From the NCBI RefSeq assembly GCF_004379255.2, contig NC_056034.1, positions 38,112,887-38,176,886 on the forward strand: a DNA stretch of 64,000 nucleotides. The letters are read 5' to 3'. Positions 17,239 through 28,345 of the stretch are shown here, in pieces. Position numbers and translations under genes: made by a program. Below the pieces are notes generated by a model, which was not told where the DNA came from, made no database searches, and was given only the letters and a program-made list of their open reading frames with translations. The stretch comes from Salvia splendens (Eukaryota > Streptophyta > Magnoliopsida > Lamiales > Lamiaceae). Position 1 is the stretch's first letter. Each line of letters starts with the position of its first letter.

Positions 17239-18830
17239 GAGCATTAGCAATGGGGCGCCCTAAGGCGCGGCCTATGGCGCGCCACGTCAGCAGTTTTATC
17301 CTCCTACCTCCCCACCTGCAGTGGGGCGCCCTAAGGTGCGCCCTATGGCGCGCCACATCATCATTTTATTGTTTTGTTTAATTAATTTAGCTGTTTTCAA
17401 ATAACAAGTAACGAGTAAATAAAAAACGGTCTAAATAACAAACGGCGAAGTTTTAATAAAAAAAAGTTAGATCATTGAACTAATAATAAATAAAAAAAAC
17501 TAAGTCGGACCAATTCCCAACTTCCGACGCAGCTCATCGAGTAACGCCCGGAGATATTCGGCTTCGTCGGGGGTAGTTACACTTCTTGAGGGCCCTGTGC
17601 GTCTGCAACATCGTCCTTGCCATCGACGCTGTTGCTAACGACTCAAACGCGGTGGCCGTCTGGGTCGGGAGCTCTACCGGGACCGGAGCTTGGGTTGCAG
17701 CGGTCGACGATGAGGTCGCGGTCGCCTTCCCCTTTGCCTTCGCAGCCTTGACACCGGGAGGACGTCGGACGGACACCGGTGTGCCGAAACTCCCTTCATC
17801 CATGTACGTCCGGTTGAGGTCAACCGGGTGATTGCCACTGCCGCTACTCGTGTAATCATTAGCTTCAGTGGTCTTCGTCCTCTTCGGCGCACCAGTGTGA
17901 CCGCTTGAACTTCTCGAACGTCGCTCATCTCTCGCCGCTCCCCTGTGACCGCGTGAACTTCTCGAACTCCGCCGCGTACAAGTTCACTTGCTTCTTGACT
18001 TGATCCCAGTGCTTGCGGAGTTGCTCACGCTTGCGCTTGTACGCGGTCGGCGGCTTGACCGAATTGTAGAGGTCCGCGATGCTTTCCCAGTACGCGATCT
18101 GTCGCTGGTTGTTCGCGAATATCGGATCTTCCGATATATCTACCCAACACCGGGCCAAAGTGAGAGTTTTGTCATCGTTGTAGTTCGTACGGCCGGGGGC
18201 GTACTCATCGTAATCACCGGGAGGCGGCAACTTCTGCGCCCGCTGCCGGTTTCGCTTCTTTCTGGCTGGGGCGGAAGCGGTCGCGGCGGGTCGGGATCGG
18301 CCGCTGCGGTTGGGCGGTGCGGAGACGGCTCCATGTCAGACAACCCATACGATTCCATACTGAAATCGGGATCGTAATGGGTGTTGGTGTCGAACGAACG
18401 ATAATCGCCGGGTTCTGTACCCGGCCAATGCGCCCCTGCGCTAAACGTAGGACTATTGGGGCTTGAATCCATTTCGTAGTAATTATGTAAATGTAAGTTT
18501 CGAAAATGAAATCGAGTGAAATGAAATGTTACAAATGAACGGTATTTATAAAAAAAACGAAACCGCGTGCCATCATCCGCGGTTGATCGTCCGCGACCTC
18601 CACAATGGGGCGGACAATGGCGCGGACGATGGCCATCGTCCGCGACAGCCGCAATGGGGCGGACGATGGCGCAGACGATGGTCATCGTCCGCGCTATCCT
18701 CTGCGACCGAAGTATAGGGCGCGACTATCGTCCGCGCCCTATGGCGCGCACCCGCAATGGGTGCGGACGATAGATGGCGCGGACGATGCGCGCCATCGGG
18801 CCTGCCATCGCCCGCCTATTGCGGATGCTC
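17239..18830 (-). mobile_element. PIF/Harbinger-like element, copy D, with the intact outer right end
   Basis: A 1,592-bp unit. Its left end equals that of B and C. Its right end, ...CTATTGCGGATGCTC, is followed by TAA (18831-18833) and then AT-rich genomic DNA. The reverse complement, GAGCATCCGCAATAGGCGG, pairs with the left end GAGCATTAGCAATGGGGCG, so D has the best-matched terminal inverted repeats of the array. Its right 270 bp differs from the closely matching right parts of A, B and C. Confidence 0.85.
17500..18472 (-). pseudogene. Myb/SANT-like ORF, copy D, frameshifted
   Basis: Starts at 18472. It shares copy B's missing G (near 18290) and the identical 101-codon open segment 18230-17925. 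It also has its own extra G near 17570 that shifts the C-terminal tail (CNYPRRSRIS instead of CNYPDEAEYL). Confidence 0.8.
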
Positions 18831-20469
18831 TAATACACTATTGACATTTTGATCCAAAACCTTAATTTTGATAGTTTTCTTATCTTTTTAAATTTAAATG
18901 ATAATAAAATGAATTTACACATGGCGATTTATAAACCACTAGATCTCTATAAATCTTATGGTTCTAAATTATTTGTAGTTAGCAATTAAAGGTTGAGTTA
19001 GCAATTGATCACTCTCCCGTGATGCTACACAGTCATACATGGCTCCTTACTAAATTTTAGATTATTACTACTAATAAACTATTCAAACAGAACAATTAGT
19101 AAAATATAATAGAAAAAATTAATATTCATAATCTATAATTAAAATTATAATTTAATATTAGTACTAATTTACAAATATTTATTAAAATAATTTTGTTTGA
19201 CAAGTCTTAATAGTTTTATTGAAATAAATTAGGTTTGATAGTACAACTAGAATATAATACTGCAATATTTTCAGTATTTTAAATTTTCGAATTTTGTCAA
19301 TGTCGTTTTACATGGTTAATTAGTAAAAGGAGTATTGAGTAGTGTGTCACATCGATGTAGCATGTAGATACATAATATAATACAAAACAAATAAATCATT
19401 GGAATAAATATTTGGATTTTAGACGCAGTGACGTATCGTTATCGTCAAAATTGATAAAAGTCCCCCTCGATTTTTTTTTGTAAAAGTAGGTCAAATTCTT
19501 ATTTTTCATATATAAGAGATGTGGCCCAAACAGTGGTAAAATTCATAAAAAAATATATATAGTGTAAATAATTGAATACACGTGGGACTTGGGTTAAATG
19601 AAAAAAATTATACAGGCCCCTCAATGAATCTCTTATTTGGATATGATTTAAAATTAGTCTTGTCATTTATGTGTATTTTTAGAGTTTAAAGTCAATAGAA
19701 ATTTGGCACTCAAATTTAAAATAATAACTCTAAAATTACAACTTAACTGTAAGAATACAATTGTAGTTATAATACTTATGGTGTTGAACCACTAGGAGGA
19801 GTAATGTTATCTAATTCGAAAGCAAGTAAATTTTGGAATTTTTGGATTGAGAAACTAAATTGAAACAAAAACAAGTGAAGAAATAAAATGACAACACAAA
19901 ATATAACCAAGAGAGTGAGAACATTGCTCCTAATATGCTCCAGATGTGAATTAACTTAATGGACCAATTAACCTATGGATTATAGATTAATCTAATGAAA
20001 GTTGTAATAATCTCGTTCATTCTACTCACACTGAACATGTTCATAGATGCTTGAATTTAACCTTGCTGAACACTAAGATCAAATTCGTACTCATCGGATT
20101 ATCACTCCTACCGACGCATAGTAAGCTATAACCCAACTTCTAAGTTCCAACGTACATGATTCATTTACAAAATCAATTGAACATTCCTATGGAAGCACAT
20201 TAAATGTCCAACAATTATTGTAAAGACATGTAAATTAACTTATCCAAGATTCATATAGTGAACACGAAACAAATCTCAAACTCTTTATCTACGTTTCCAC
20301 CTTTTAACCAAGTTAAAAAGACATTGGCTAAAAGACATGATTGAACACTAAATCAGGCCGAAATTATAATTCAATGTAAAAAGCACCGTAGAAAAAGATC
20401 ATAAATTAATACTAATCAATAGAATCCAAAAGTAATTCACATCTTTCACAAATTAGGAGCAACGTAAGA

Positions 20470-20935
20470 GTTTAGTTACACATCCACAACCAATAAAGAA
20501 GAACCATAGAACTCATGAAATTGATGCATAGATGGTAGCAAATCTCCTCCGGGATGTTGGAAGTTGAATGATTGCACCTCCAATCTTTTCCCCTCCTTTC
20601 TCCTATCTTTTCCCCTCCTTTCTCGTCTGGAATATTTGAATAACCCCTAGAAACTGCTCCAGAAACCAATTTGAAGACTAAATTCGGCAATTTCCGAGAA
20701 AACGCCCGACCCGGGCGTTTTTTATGCCAAACCGGGCATTTTTGCCATGTTCGCATTGCTCCGCGCAACCTTCGTTAAATGGTCATAACTTCTTCATCCG
20801 AGCTCCAATTGAGGCGTACAAGGTACCCACGCGAAGCTATTTCAAAGATGAAGATAACGGTGATAAGATAAAAGAATTTGGACATTGTCTTAATAGGAAA
20901 CGAACACTTTGAATCAGGCCCCGCCGTTTTGGCTC
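20470..20935. repeat. Unclassified repeat-like block
   Basis: Base composition differs sharply from the surroundings. It includes duplicated CTTTTCCCCTCCTTTCTC words near 20585-20620 and a small hairpin, AACGCCCGACCCGGGCGTTT, near 20700. The texture resembles a worn LTR or solo-LTR fragment, but no paired LTR, primer site or coding domain is visible, so the class is open. Confidence 0.3.
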
Positions 20936-23212
20936 ATTGTAGTCACTCCACATGTAAATCTATCAACTAATATATAATAATCAAACTTTAATGATTAATT
21001 GATATATGATTTTAATATAAAAAATAGGAGAAATCTTGGAGTGGAATTAGCATCATTTGATTCGCATCAATCATCTATGGACTTATTTATCTAATGATTT
21101 GTTTTGGACAAAATAAATAGCATAAAAAATGAGTGAACGTGGAAACAGTTGATTTGAATTGATCATACATTGATTTGATTTAACAATAATGCAACATGTG
21201 AAAATTACTATCTTGTCTGAAATTATATATCTCAACCCATAACCAGGAAAAATACAAAAATTTACATAAGATTATTCAAGTGGTATAATTGTATAAATCA
21301 ATTTTTAGATTCAAATTCCCATTGAATGATATATTTGTAATTATGTTGATATTGAATTGTGTTTGAATCCAATTTTGACTCATATATTAAAAGTTTAAAT
21401 TCATAAAACAGTCTTACACATTCACTCATGAAAAGAGTATATCCGAAATGTTATCCTTATTGAGACAATATGCTAATATGCTATGCATCAATAATTCAAA
21501 ATATGATGGTAGTACATTATACTTTTCCATTTTGTATGCATTTAAGTGAACTTTTGACATTTAAAATAAAATGATGGTAGTATACTATGTCTTATTTTAT
21601 GATTCGGTATTAATAAATTTGACAATTTTTTTACATTTCGAATGTCAATTTTATGCGTCAAAGTTAAATAAAAACATCTGTCCATGCGAAGTAAGGGTTA
21701 GTACAAATTTTGATGCAATCATTCGGTATTATGTGATAAATTCAACGAGACATGATTTAATTTCTTTAATGGTAAAGCCCCCTATATCTTGTTTTCTAAA
21801 CGACAAGAAAAACTTGCAGTTATATAAAAAAAACACGAGAAAAGATAAGTGTACATAAATTGTACATGTACATAATATCCTTAAATTTTAGTTTTGTTAT
21901 TTATTGTGATATATGTAGCAATAAGAAAGAAGTGATATAGAAATTTTATGTCAAATCGTATGTAACATGATTTTAAGCTTGATTCAACTTAATTATACAA
22001 TATTCAATAAAAAATATTTTTTCTTAAATATACAAATATTTAAGTTAAAATTTTAATTTTTTTTCGAAGTGTTGCAAAATGATTAGTATGAAATTTAGTT
22101 TTAAATCAATTAATGTTTATAAATCAATTTTTAATGTAAAATGTTAAAAAACGTTTGATTTGATTATGTACGTACAATTATGTACATTTATCACTACCCA
22201 ACATTTGGTAAAATTTTGCTCATATATAAGAGCTTGTAAATTACAAAAAAATAAATTAAAATCTAAGTGTGATTGAGTCGATCTAAATGTCGACGGTGAA
22301 ATTGAAGTTCTTGTACACGTATTGCTCTAGGTCAAGGGTTTGGCGTATTAATTTTCCTTAAAGTTTGGTCTGTCAAAATTTGATTTGATACTATATCATA
22401 TAGGAGAATATTGTTGCTAATTTAATTTAGATTGTGTCACCAACTTAGATCGGGTTTTTGAAAAATGTTCATAACTTTCGTTCTCTAGCCCTAGCCCACA
22501 ACTTAAATTTTCACACTAAAAATAATTTGAAATTTTATTTCATTCTCAAAACCCTCAATTTTATACTTTGTCTCGTTCTTTCAAGCGTTAGCTTTTTGGC
22601 TTTAATTAAATATGAGGGTTAATTACTTGATTGTATTAATTAATTCAAATATTAATTATTTACATAAATTAATTATGCAAGCTCACTAATTAAACTCAAG
22701 ATTTTAATGAATGAGCAATTATCCCAACTAATTAAATAATTTAAATCATTTAATTATTTAATATACCTCAATTCATACAAGCCCAAGGAATCAAAATCAA
22801 GAGACCATGGGCTCAATTTGTTCCCTTTATTCTAGCCGACTAGATTTTGTTCAGTAAGCCCACCATCCAATAAATAAAAGCAAAGCCCACACAATACAAA
22901 TATTTTCAGTTCTCATTTTCGAAGCAACCAAGCTGCAGATCCATTGGCTCTTGCTTAAAATTTTCTTCCGGATTTACAAAATTCAAGTCTTTTTTTTACT
23001 ATTGTGGCTACTTTAATCCTTAATTTAATGATATTGGGCAACACTTATGAATCTAGGCTCTTAAATTTCGCTGGAAAGTTAAGAGCCTGTTCATGTTGCG
23101 AAATTCACATAAAATCTAAAGTTCACAATTTTATGGACCACTTTCAAAAGTTTTGAGAAATATTAAATTTTGGCCAAAGTTCATAGTATTTTGACCAATT
23201 TTCCTAAAGCTT

Positions 23213-23640
23213 CGTTTGGTACAGGGAATTGGAGGTGTTGAATTAGAATTGGAATTTGAGCCTTCAATTTCAAATCCAGTATTTGATATCATAAATATTC
23301 TTGGATTTAAAATTGAAATTCAATTTCAAATCCTCCAATTCCACAATTTGAATTTCATATCAAAAGTAGTGAAATTCCAAATATTTATTAAATTACACAC
23401 ACTGCACATTCTCACACACACACTGCACACATTTTACACATATTCACGCACACACTGCACACATTCACACATATTGCACACATTCACACACACACACACA
23501 CACACACCACTCACACTCACACCGCACATATTCAATTTTTCAAATTCAATTTTTCAAAAATTTCATTTTACCAAACAAAGGATTTGGAATTGATTTCCAA
23601 TTCCAATTTAATTCCAATTTCGTGTACCAAATGGAACCTT
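23213..23640. mobile_element. Inverted-repeat element with an internal (CA)n tract
   Basis: The left end, CGTTTGGTACAGGGAATTGG, is matched by the reverse complement of the right end around 23585-23635 (CCAATTTCGTGTACCAAATG). Between them, 23395-23530 is CACACA/TGCACACATT-rich. The structure suggests a palindromic MITE. No clear target duplication was found. Confidence 0.5.
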
Positions 23641-24245
23641 TGAGCTCCTAGCAATTAATATATGCCCGATATAAACTTCTAGGTAAATTCTAATGCAACG
23701 CAACGTAGTTTCTAGAGATGTCTGGACCTTTTGAATTATGATCTTATTTATTTATTAAATAAGGAAGAAGAAACAAGTTGAGCAACTTTGCGATGCCCTG
23801 AGCCGACCTCGAATCCTTTTTCTTTTTAGCATATAAATCTTGACATTCTCGTCTCACATATCTCATCCACATATTCTTTTATGTTTGTCAACAAATATTT
23901 ATTTCTCTTTCAATTCGAAGAATTCTACAAATGCTAGTACATTTTAGAGTATTGAATTGTTTGATAAGAAAAGAATGTGCAATTTTCATAGATTTATGCT
24001 CAATACAAATGTATTGAGCATCGATCTAGCTAGCAGCTTTTGTCTTTTAATTTCCCAATTTTTATTGATGCTCACCTATAAATAGATCAAACTGGGTTGG
24101 AGTGATATTGCAACAAAATATGCCAAGAAGAAACCAACCCTACAAACTGGCCTTTGGGATAAGTTAGAGTCATTATGGGCACTTGCTGCCATTTATTCTA
24201 TCTCTCCCTATATATGTATATATTCGCAGATGTTTACCTTGATGG

Positions 24246-24560
24246 TGTTAAGGGTAGCCTTACCTTGATGTTTACCTTGATGGTGTTAAGGGTAGCTCTG
24301 GCGGAGGGCGGCTGAGCGCGAGAACAGTCTCGTCGGCAGCCTTAGGAGAGGTTTCTTGAAGCACAATGAATTGAGCCAAATAATATATTTCATAGATTGA
24401 TTGACTGAATATTATGGAAGACTCCACACATATTTATAATGTGTGTGGATACAAAAAAGATATGCTAAATCCCTATAATATCTAAACAAAATAATAAAAG
24501 AAGATAGACTAAATCCCTATAATATCTAAACAAAATAATATGGCTAGAATACTCGTATCA
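24246..24560 (-). repeat. 3' LTR of the retroelement (left in window)
   Basis: Shares GCTCTGGCGGAGGGCGGCTG and the following about 250 bp with the other LTR. Its outer edge is rearranged. About 60 bp present in the other LTR is missing, and a 38-bp segment spanning the target site and LTR tip (GATGTTTACCTTGATGG...) is duplicated at 24229 and 24267. Confidence 0.85.
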
Positions 24561-24685
24561 ACTCCCCCACGGTTAAAATCCACCTTGTCCTCAAGGTGGA
24601 AACCACGAATCACGATGACAGTCGAAAGCAACAACTTTGGCGAGGCTTCTCCTCCTGGATCAAACGCAAACCAAATAGGTGAACG

Positions 24686-25069
24686 TCTCCCATCATCTCC
24701 ATCAAATTTCTGATCATTTGTGAAGACAACCGGTTTTGTTGGCATGTTTAGCCCGAGGCTACAAGTCTCTGTGGCAAACAAGTACTTGATAAATCCTTCA
24801 TGTGGCAGCTCATTATCATTATCTGACAGCATATTCATAGCATTCCCGAAAACATTGTCAATGTGCAGTTTCTCATTCTCATCACATAGATCCATTTCTG
24901 CCAATTGCGTAGCAAGAAATTCACAATTTCGTTTGCTAAAAGTGACACATATACCAGGATCGAATGCACACAAAGGGATCAATGTGATCATCTTAAATAT
25001 ATCACTAAATGTACCACCTTCACCCACAGCTAATCCTTTCGATCCTTCGAGCGATGTTGGTCGATGATT
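24686..25069 (-). pseudogene. Captured fragment of an MTR4-type DExH RNA helicase
   Basis: Within a 288-codon minus-strand frame (25375-24509), residues about 103-230 align in order with plant MTR4, the helicase of the nuclear exosome. Matching pieces are RPTSL, KGLAVGEGG..SDIFKMI (MTR4 has RPTPL, KGLVIGKLG..SDIFK), FDPGICVTFSKRNCE, NAMNMLSDNDNELP, EGFIKYLFATETCSLGLNMP (helicase motif V) and VVFTNDQKFDGD. The segment between ELP and EGFIK, which in MTR4 holds the GVHHSGLLP motif, is missing. The ATPase core is also missing, so no helicase activity is expected. After it the frame runs through HLEDKVDFNRGG into the LTR. The upstream acidic part (residues 1-100) is unrecognised. Confidence 0.75.
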
Positions 25070-25399
25070 CATACTTGGTACCTCACCGGCACAAGCAATG
25101 ACGGGCAAACCGGTGTAAGCACCATCTCCTTTCTTGCTCCAACAATTTCCCACAACATTTTCGGATGACACTTGAACAACATTGAGTGAGGCGATGACCT
25201 TCGGCACTTCCTCAATGGAATCGTTCTCCTCTACATTGTCTAACGATGCCTCTTCCTCATTCTCTTTACTCATATCGGGGCTGTGCGGTAGGTAGATTTC
25301 CACAAAAGATGAAACTCGCTGGTCTTCGGGTATGCCATCTCTACCTTCCCTAGATCCATGATTCTCACTAGGCAATCTAATGGCAACATTTGATACAGA

Positions 25400-25810
25400 T
25401 TATGTATCCCAACTGTCGGCATCACGCTCCGTGGTCTTCTTTGCTGCTGTCTCTAATACAGAGTCCTCAAAATCATCAAGCTCCTCTTCACCCGTACCAC
25501 AACCACCAACGCAGTCGAAAAGTATGGCTTCAACACAAGAATTTGCAATCTGCTCATCTAAAATCGAGGAATCAGATGTTTCATATCCTTCTTGTTCCCG
25601 CAATCCAACACTAACTTGGTAATCTGGTTCACACCGACTCCCAAGTGAACAAAGACCAGGAGTAGCTTTCTTCTTCATCGCTGGACTTGGCATTGAGCAC
25701 TCAATATACCTATTATGAGAGAGAGACGACCTTCTCCCCCAACATAGATCATCACTTCCAAATCTCTCAAAAGATATGTCGTATGCCGGGTATCCCTGCT
25801 GCGTGCGCAA
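25400..25810 (-). CDS. Unrecognised ORF inside the LTR retroelement
   Basis: 136 codons containing an acidic patch (TGEEELDDFEDS) and a Cys-rich stretch (FDCVGGCGTG). It may belong to the same original polyprotein as its neighbours, separated by stops. I do not recognise a family. Confidence 0.35.
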   Translation of the reverse strand: MRTQQGYPAYDISFERFGSDDLCWGRRSSLSHNRYIECSMPSPAMKKKATPGLCSLGSRCEPDYQVSVGLREQEGYETSDSSILDEQIANSCVEAILFDCVGGCGTGEEELDDFEDSVLETAAKKTTERDADSWDT

Positions 25811-25822
25811 TCCCGACGGGTC

Positions 25823-26446
25823 TCAACAGTTAGGCAAGCGCGGAGGCTGGTACGGGGTCTGATTGGTGACATGCGCGGGCTGACTGTACATGTTCCGCGG
25901 CGGGAGGATCAAGCGCGGTGGCTGATCGACAGCGTGGCGGGGCTGGTGGGAGGCGGACTGGCCTCGCGGCGCTCGCACCTCCTCCTGATGGTGAGGTCGG
26001 TCCCAGCACGTCTCCGCGCATCGGGCCCGGTGATTAAAGGCCGGGTAACCGCGATCCTGCTGCTGCGTCGGTGGGTTCTTGCACGTCGGGCGGTGCGGCT
26101 GCGTTGCGTGAACCTGGTGGCGATTGAACCCTAATTGGATTCGTTGATCTCTGTGATCAAATAGGTGGCCCCTCTCGGCGTAGCCGCTGCGGTGTCGAGC
26201 CCGCGCATCCTGCGCGTGATCACGGTACCCGATGGGCGAGTATCCCTTCTGTGGGCGACAATCAGGAGGATCCAAGCGGTGTGCGACGTATGGTGGTTTT
26301 GGCTCGGGCTGAGTGGGTGGATTAAGGTTGTCAATGCGCCGATCTACCGCGTCCATACGAGATTCCATCATGTCCAATAGGCGATCAAATTTTGCAATAA
26401 TAGGGTGCATCTGGTGCGGGGGCTGATATTGGTGGTGAATAGGCAT
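25823..26446 (-). CDS. Gag-like leader ORF of the LTR retroelement
   Basis: 207 codons starting about 55 bp inside the 5' LTR. The N-terminus MPIHHQYQPPHQMHPIIAKF is followed by a short helical segment, DRLLDMMESRMDAVDRRIDN, as often seen ahead of plant retrotransposon Gag. The rest is Pro/Arg/His-rich with no zinc knuckle. Assignment rests mainly on position and composition. Confidence 0.45.
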   Translation of the reverse strand: MPIHHQYQPPHQMHPIIAKFDRLLDMMESRMDAVDRRIDNLNPPTQPEPKPPYVAHRLDPPDCRPQKGYSPIGYRDHAQDARARHRSGYAERGHLFDHRDQRIQLGFNRHQVHATQPHRPTCKNPPTQQQDRGYPAFNHRARCAETCWDRPHHQEEVRAPRGQSASHQPRHAVDQPPRLILPPRNMYSQPAHVTNQTPYQPPRLPNC

Positions 26447-26501
26447 AATTAATTACGGAAAGAATGAAGTTGGAGGATGAGCTCGGGATGAAAGCACCAG
26501 T

Positions 26502-26841
26502 TGTTAAGGGTAGCCTTCCTTAATGTTCGAATTTCACACACAATCAAGAAACGAGTGTCGTAGGTATCGAGCGCCCAACGCGTTGGGTCGGCGATAGCTC
26601 TGGCGGAGGGCGGCTGAGCGCGAGAACAGTCTCGTCGGCAGCCTTAGGAGAGGTTTCTTTAAGCACAATGAATTGAGCCAAATAATATATTTCATAGATT
26701 GATTAACTGAATATTATGGAAGACTCCACACATATTATAAATATACTAAATCCATATAATATCTAAATAAAATAATAAAAGAAGATAGACTATATCCCTA
26801 TAATATCTAAACAAAATAATATGGCTAGAATACTCCTATCA
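26502..26841 (-). repeat. 5' LTR of the retroelement (right in window)
   Basis: 340 bp, minus-strand TGATAGGAG...TTAACA. It is the more complete of the two LTRs and keeps the segment around GAGCGCCCAACGCGTTGGGT that the left LTR has lost. Confidence 0.85.
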
Positions 26842-27852
26842 GATGGTCACATCGCACGTCACCCAACATGAGGTGTGGCGGCATGCATGTGTGGGGCTTA
26901 CCGTCCATCACCTATACACATAATTATGAAGTCTCTTAAATACTGTACTTGATTAATGAAGACTCATTTATTAATGTGAGTTTAACATTAATCAATTTAA
27001 AAACTCAGATGTAACAAACTTTAATCTACTAATTCTCGTCGCCTGAAATTGATTTAGAGAAAACGAATATACTACGATAATCTATTCTAAACTTAGATCA
27101 CCTGTATATCATTTATTTTCACAAAATTAAATATTATGTCACTCGTACGATCCGCATAAACTGCATTGTTAGAGCACGATTCCAACCGCAAGTGGTCAGT
27201 ATTACACATCAACGGCCGTAACTGTTTTTATGAAAATCTCAAAACAAATTTCATTTAATTAAAATGTTTCATAATTCCTGAAGTATTTTTTTACTACGTA
27301 CAATAATACTCCCTCAAATTTTAACAGATATATATAGGACTGAATGATCAATTAACAATTAATTAGTCGCCCCGTAACTTAATTATAGTACTCCAATGAT
27401 ATACAATAGATTAGGGACACGTCAAATAGAGACACATCTTTTACATTGTAAATCATTCGAGATAAAACAAAATGATATTATATGATGTCGTCACATAAAC
27501 ATTCAAATCAAAAGGCAATAAGATTACATTGGACCTTCTCATCTCGCATATATATGCACACTCACATTCCTTTTTTCTTTTTCTTTTCCTTCAAAATTAA
27601 AACCACCAATTATTTTATTTAATAACTTATTCATGACCATTTACATTCCATGACATAAAATATACATACACATATATAAATTTAATACTAATATGTTTTC
27701 AAGGTACGTAGTAACTCCTTATTTTTGGTAACCTATATATACCTTATAAGTATTATCAATTTTGTTGAGAAAATTCTATCCCCATTTATGCATCTGTAAT
27801 TGAATAGAATCCTTTTTGTAGTGAAGAAAAAAGGAAATAGCAAAAGAGAAAG

Positions 27853-27877
27853 GGTCCCAAATGGATAAATCCAACTT
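27853..27877 (+). promoter_or_regulatory. Conserved upstream block 1 of the glutaredoxin pair
   Basis: GGTCCCAA followed by TGGATAAATCCAACTT lies 490 bp before the intact glutaredoxin. It recurs with one base change at 32155-32179, about 820 bp before its paralogue. Survival in otherwise diverged spacers suggests a cis-element. GGTCCCA resembles TCP-factor sites. Confidence 0.55.
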
Positions 27878-28000
27878 CGCCCTCCAACTCATTAGATTCT
27901 TATTTAAAAAAAAGCTAGTACCAAAAAGTTATACTCAGTTAAATTTATTAATTTCAATATACAAATAGGACAGTAAATAAACATCATATATATACGACAG

Positions 28001-28072
28001 TAAAGCCGTACCAATGACACGTCTTCATTCTTTCCGTATATTATGCAGAGATTCGTTATCGTCTAATGCATC
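28001..28072 (+). promoter_or_regulatory. Conserved upstream block 2 of the glutaredoxin pair
   Basis: Contains GACACGTCTTCATTCTTTCC and ATTCGTTATCGTC, about 330 bp before the start codon. A recognisable counterpart (GGACACGTTCTTTCG ... ATTCGTCGTCGT) lies at 32622-32685, about 345 bp before the paralogue. The ACGT core could be a bZIP site. Confidence 0.5.
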
Positions 28073-28230
28073 TCTTTTTTATGAGTATTTTCTTATATTT
28101 GATTTTTACTTTTTTATTCAGTGCTTTTCAACATCAATCACTCTCAAACCCAATCCCCCTCCAAATAAAATTCTTACTTATCAATAAATAATAATCCTAA
28201 ACATTCCAAAACCTTAGTAGCACCCCACCC

Positions 28231-28238
28231 TATAAATG
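28231..28238 (+). promoter_or_regulatory. TATA box of the glutaredoxin gene
   Basis: TATAAATG lies 115 bp upstream of the ATG at 28346, which places transcription initiation near 28262. The pseudogene paralogue has its TATA at nearly the same distance. Confidence 0.6.
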
Positions 28239-28345
28239 CTCCCCATGCATTCTCCATTTTCCCACAACCAACACCAAAACAAATCAATTCCTCCAACTTT
28301 CTTGCAATCAAAGCATCATCAAATCTCAATCGAAGAGTAATTAAA

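Larger units (their letters stand above)
18834..24240. other. AT-rich intergenic region
   Basis: About 5.4 kb with no gene I can support. It contains a GC-richer repeat-like block at about 20470-20930 and an inverted-repeat element at 23213-23640, listed separately. The remaining short open frames are in AT-rich sequence without recognisable motifs. Confidence 0.6.
24246..26841 (-). mobile_element. Complete non-autonomous LTR retroelement carrying a host helicase fragment
   Basis: Direct long terminal repeats (24246-24560 and 26502-26841) are flanked by a perfect 5-bp target duplication GATGG (24241-24245 and 26842-26846). On the minus strand the LTR begins TGATA and ends TTAACA. Directly inside the 5' LTR is ACTGGTGCTTTCAT, the likely primer-binding region. 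Directly before the 3' LTR is a purine run, GTGGGGGAG, the likely polypurine tract. The 1.94-kb interior has no reverse transcriptase, RNase H or integrase that I can see, so movement would need enzymes from elsewhere. Confidence 0.9.
26842..28230. other. Spacer upstream of the first glutaredoxin gene
   Basis: AT-rich, with no gene recognised. Its 3' half holds two blocks shared with the upstream region of the second glutaredoxin, listed separately. Confidence 0.6.

Noticed and set aside
13802..18844. Arg/Ala/Pro-rich frames on both strands (HRPRYPPRPKY, GADDCADDGHRP and similar)
   Set aside because: Shadow frames of the GC-rich palindromic right ends of the Harbinger-like units. They repeat with the units and have no recognisable domain.
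24720..25067. Plus-strand 115-codon frame in the LTR retroelement
   Set aside because: Antisense to the MTR4-like segment, which is the one with recognisable homology.
25823..26446. A host proline-rich protein gene
   Set aside because: It sits directly behind the 5' LTR of a complete retroelement and has the position and composition of a Gag leader.
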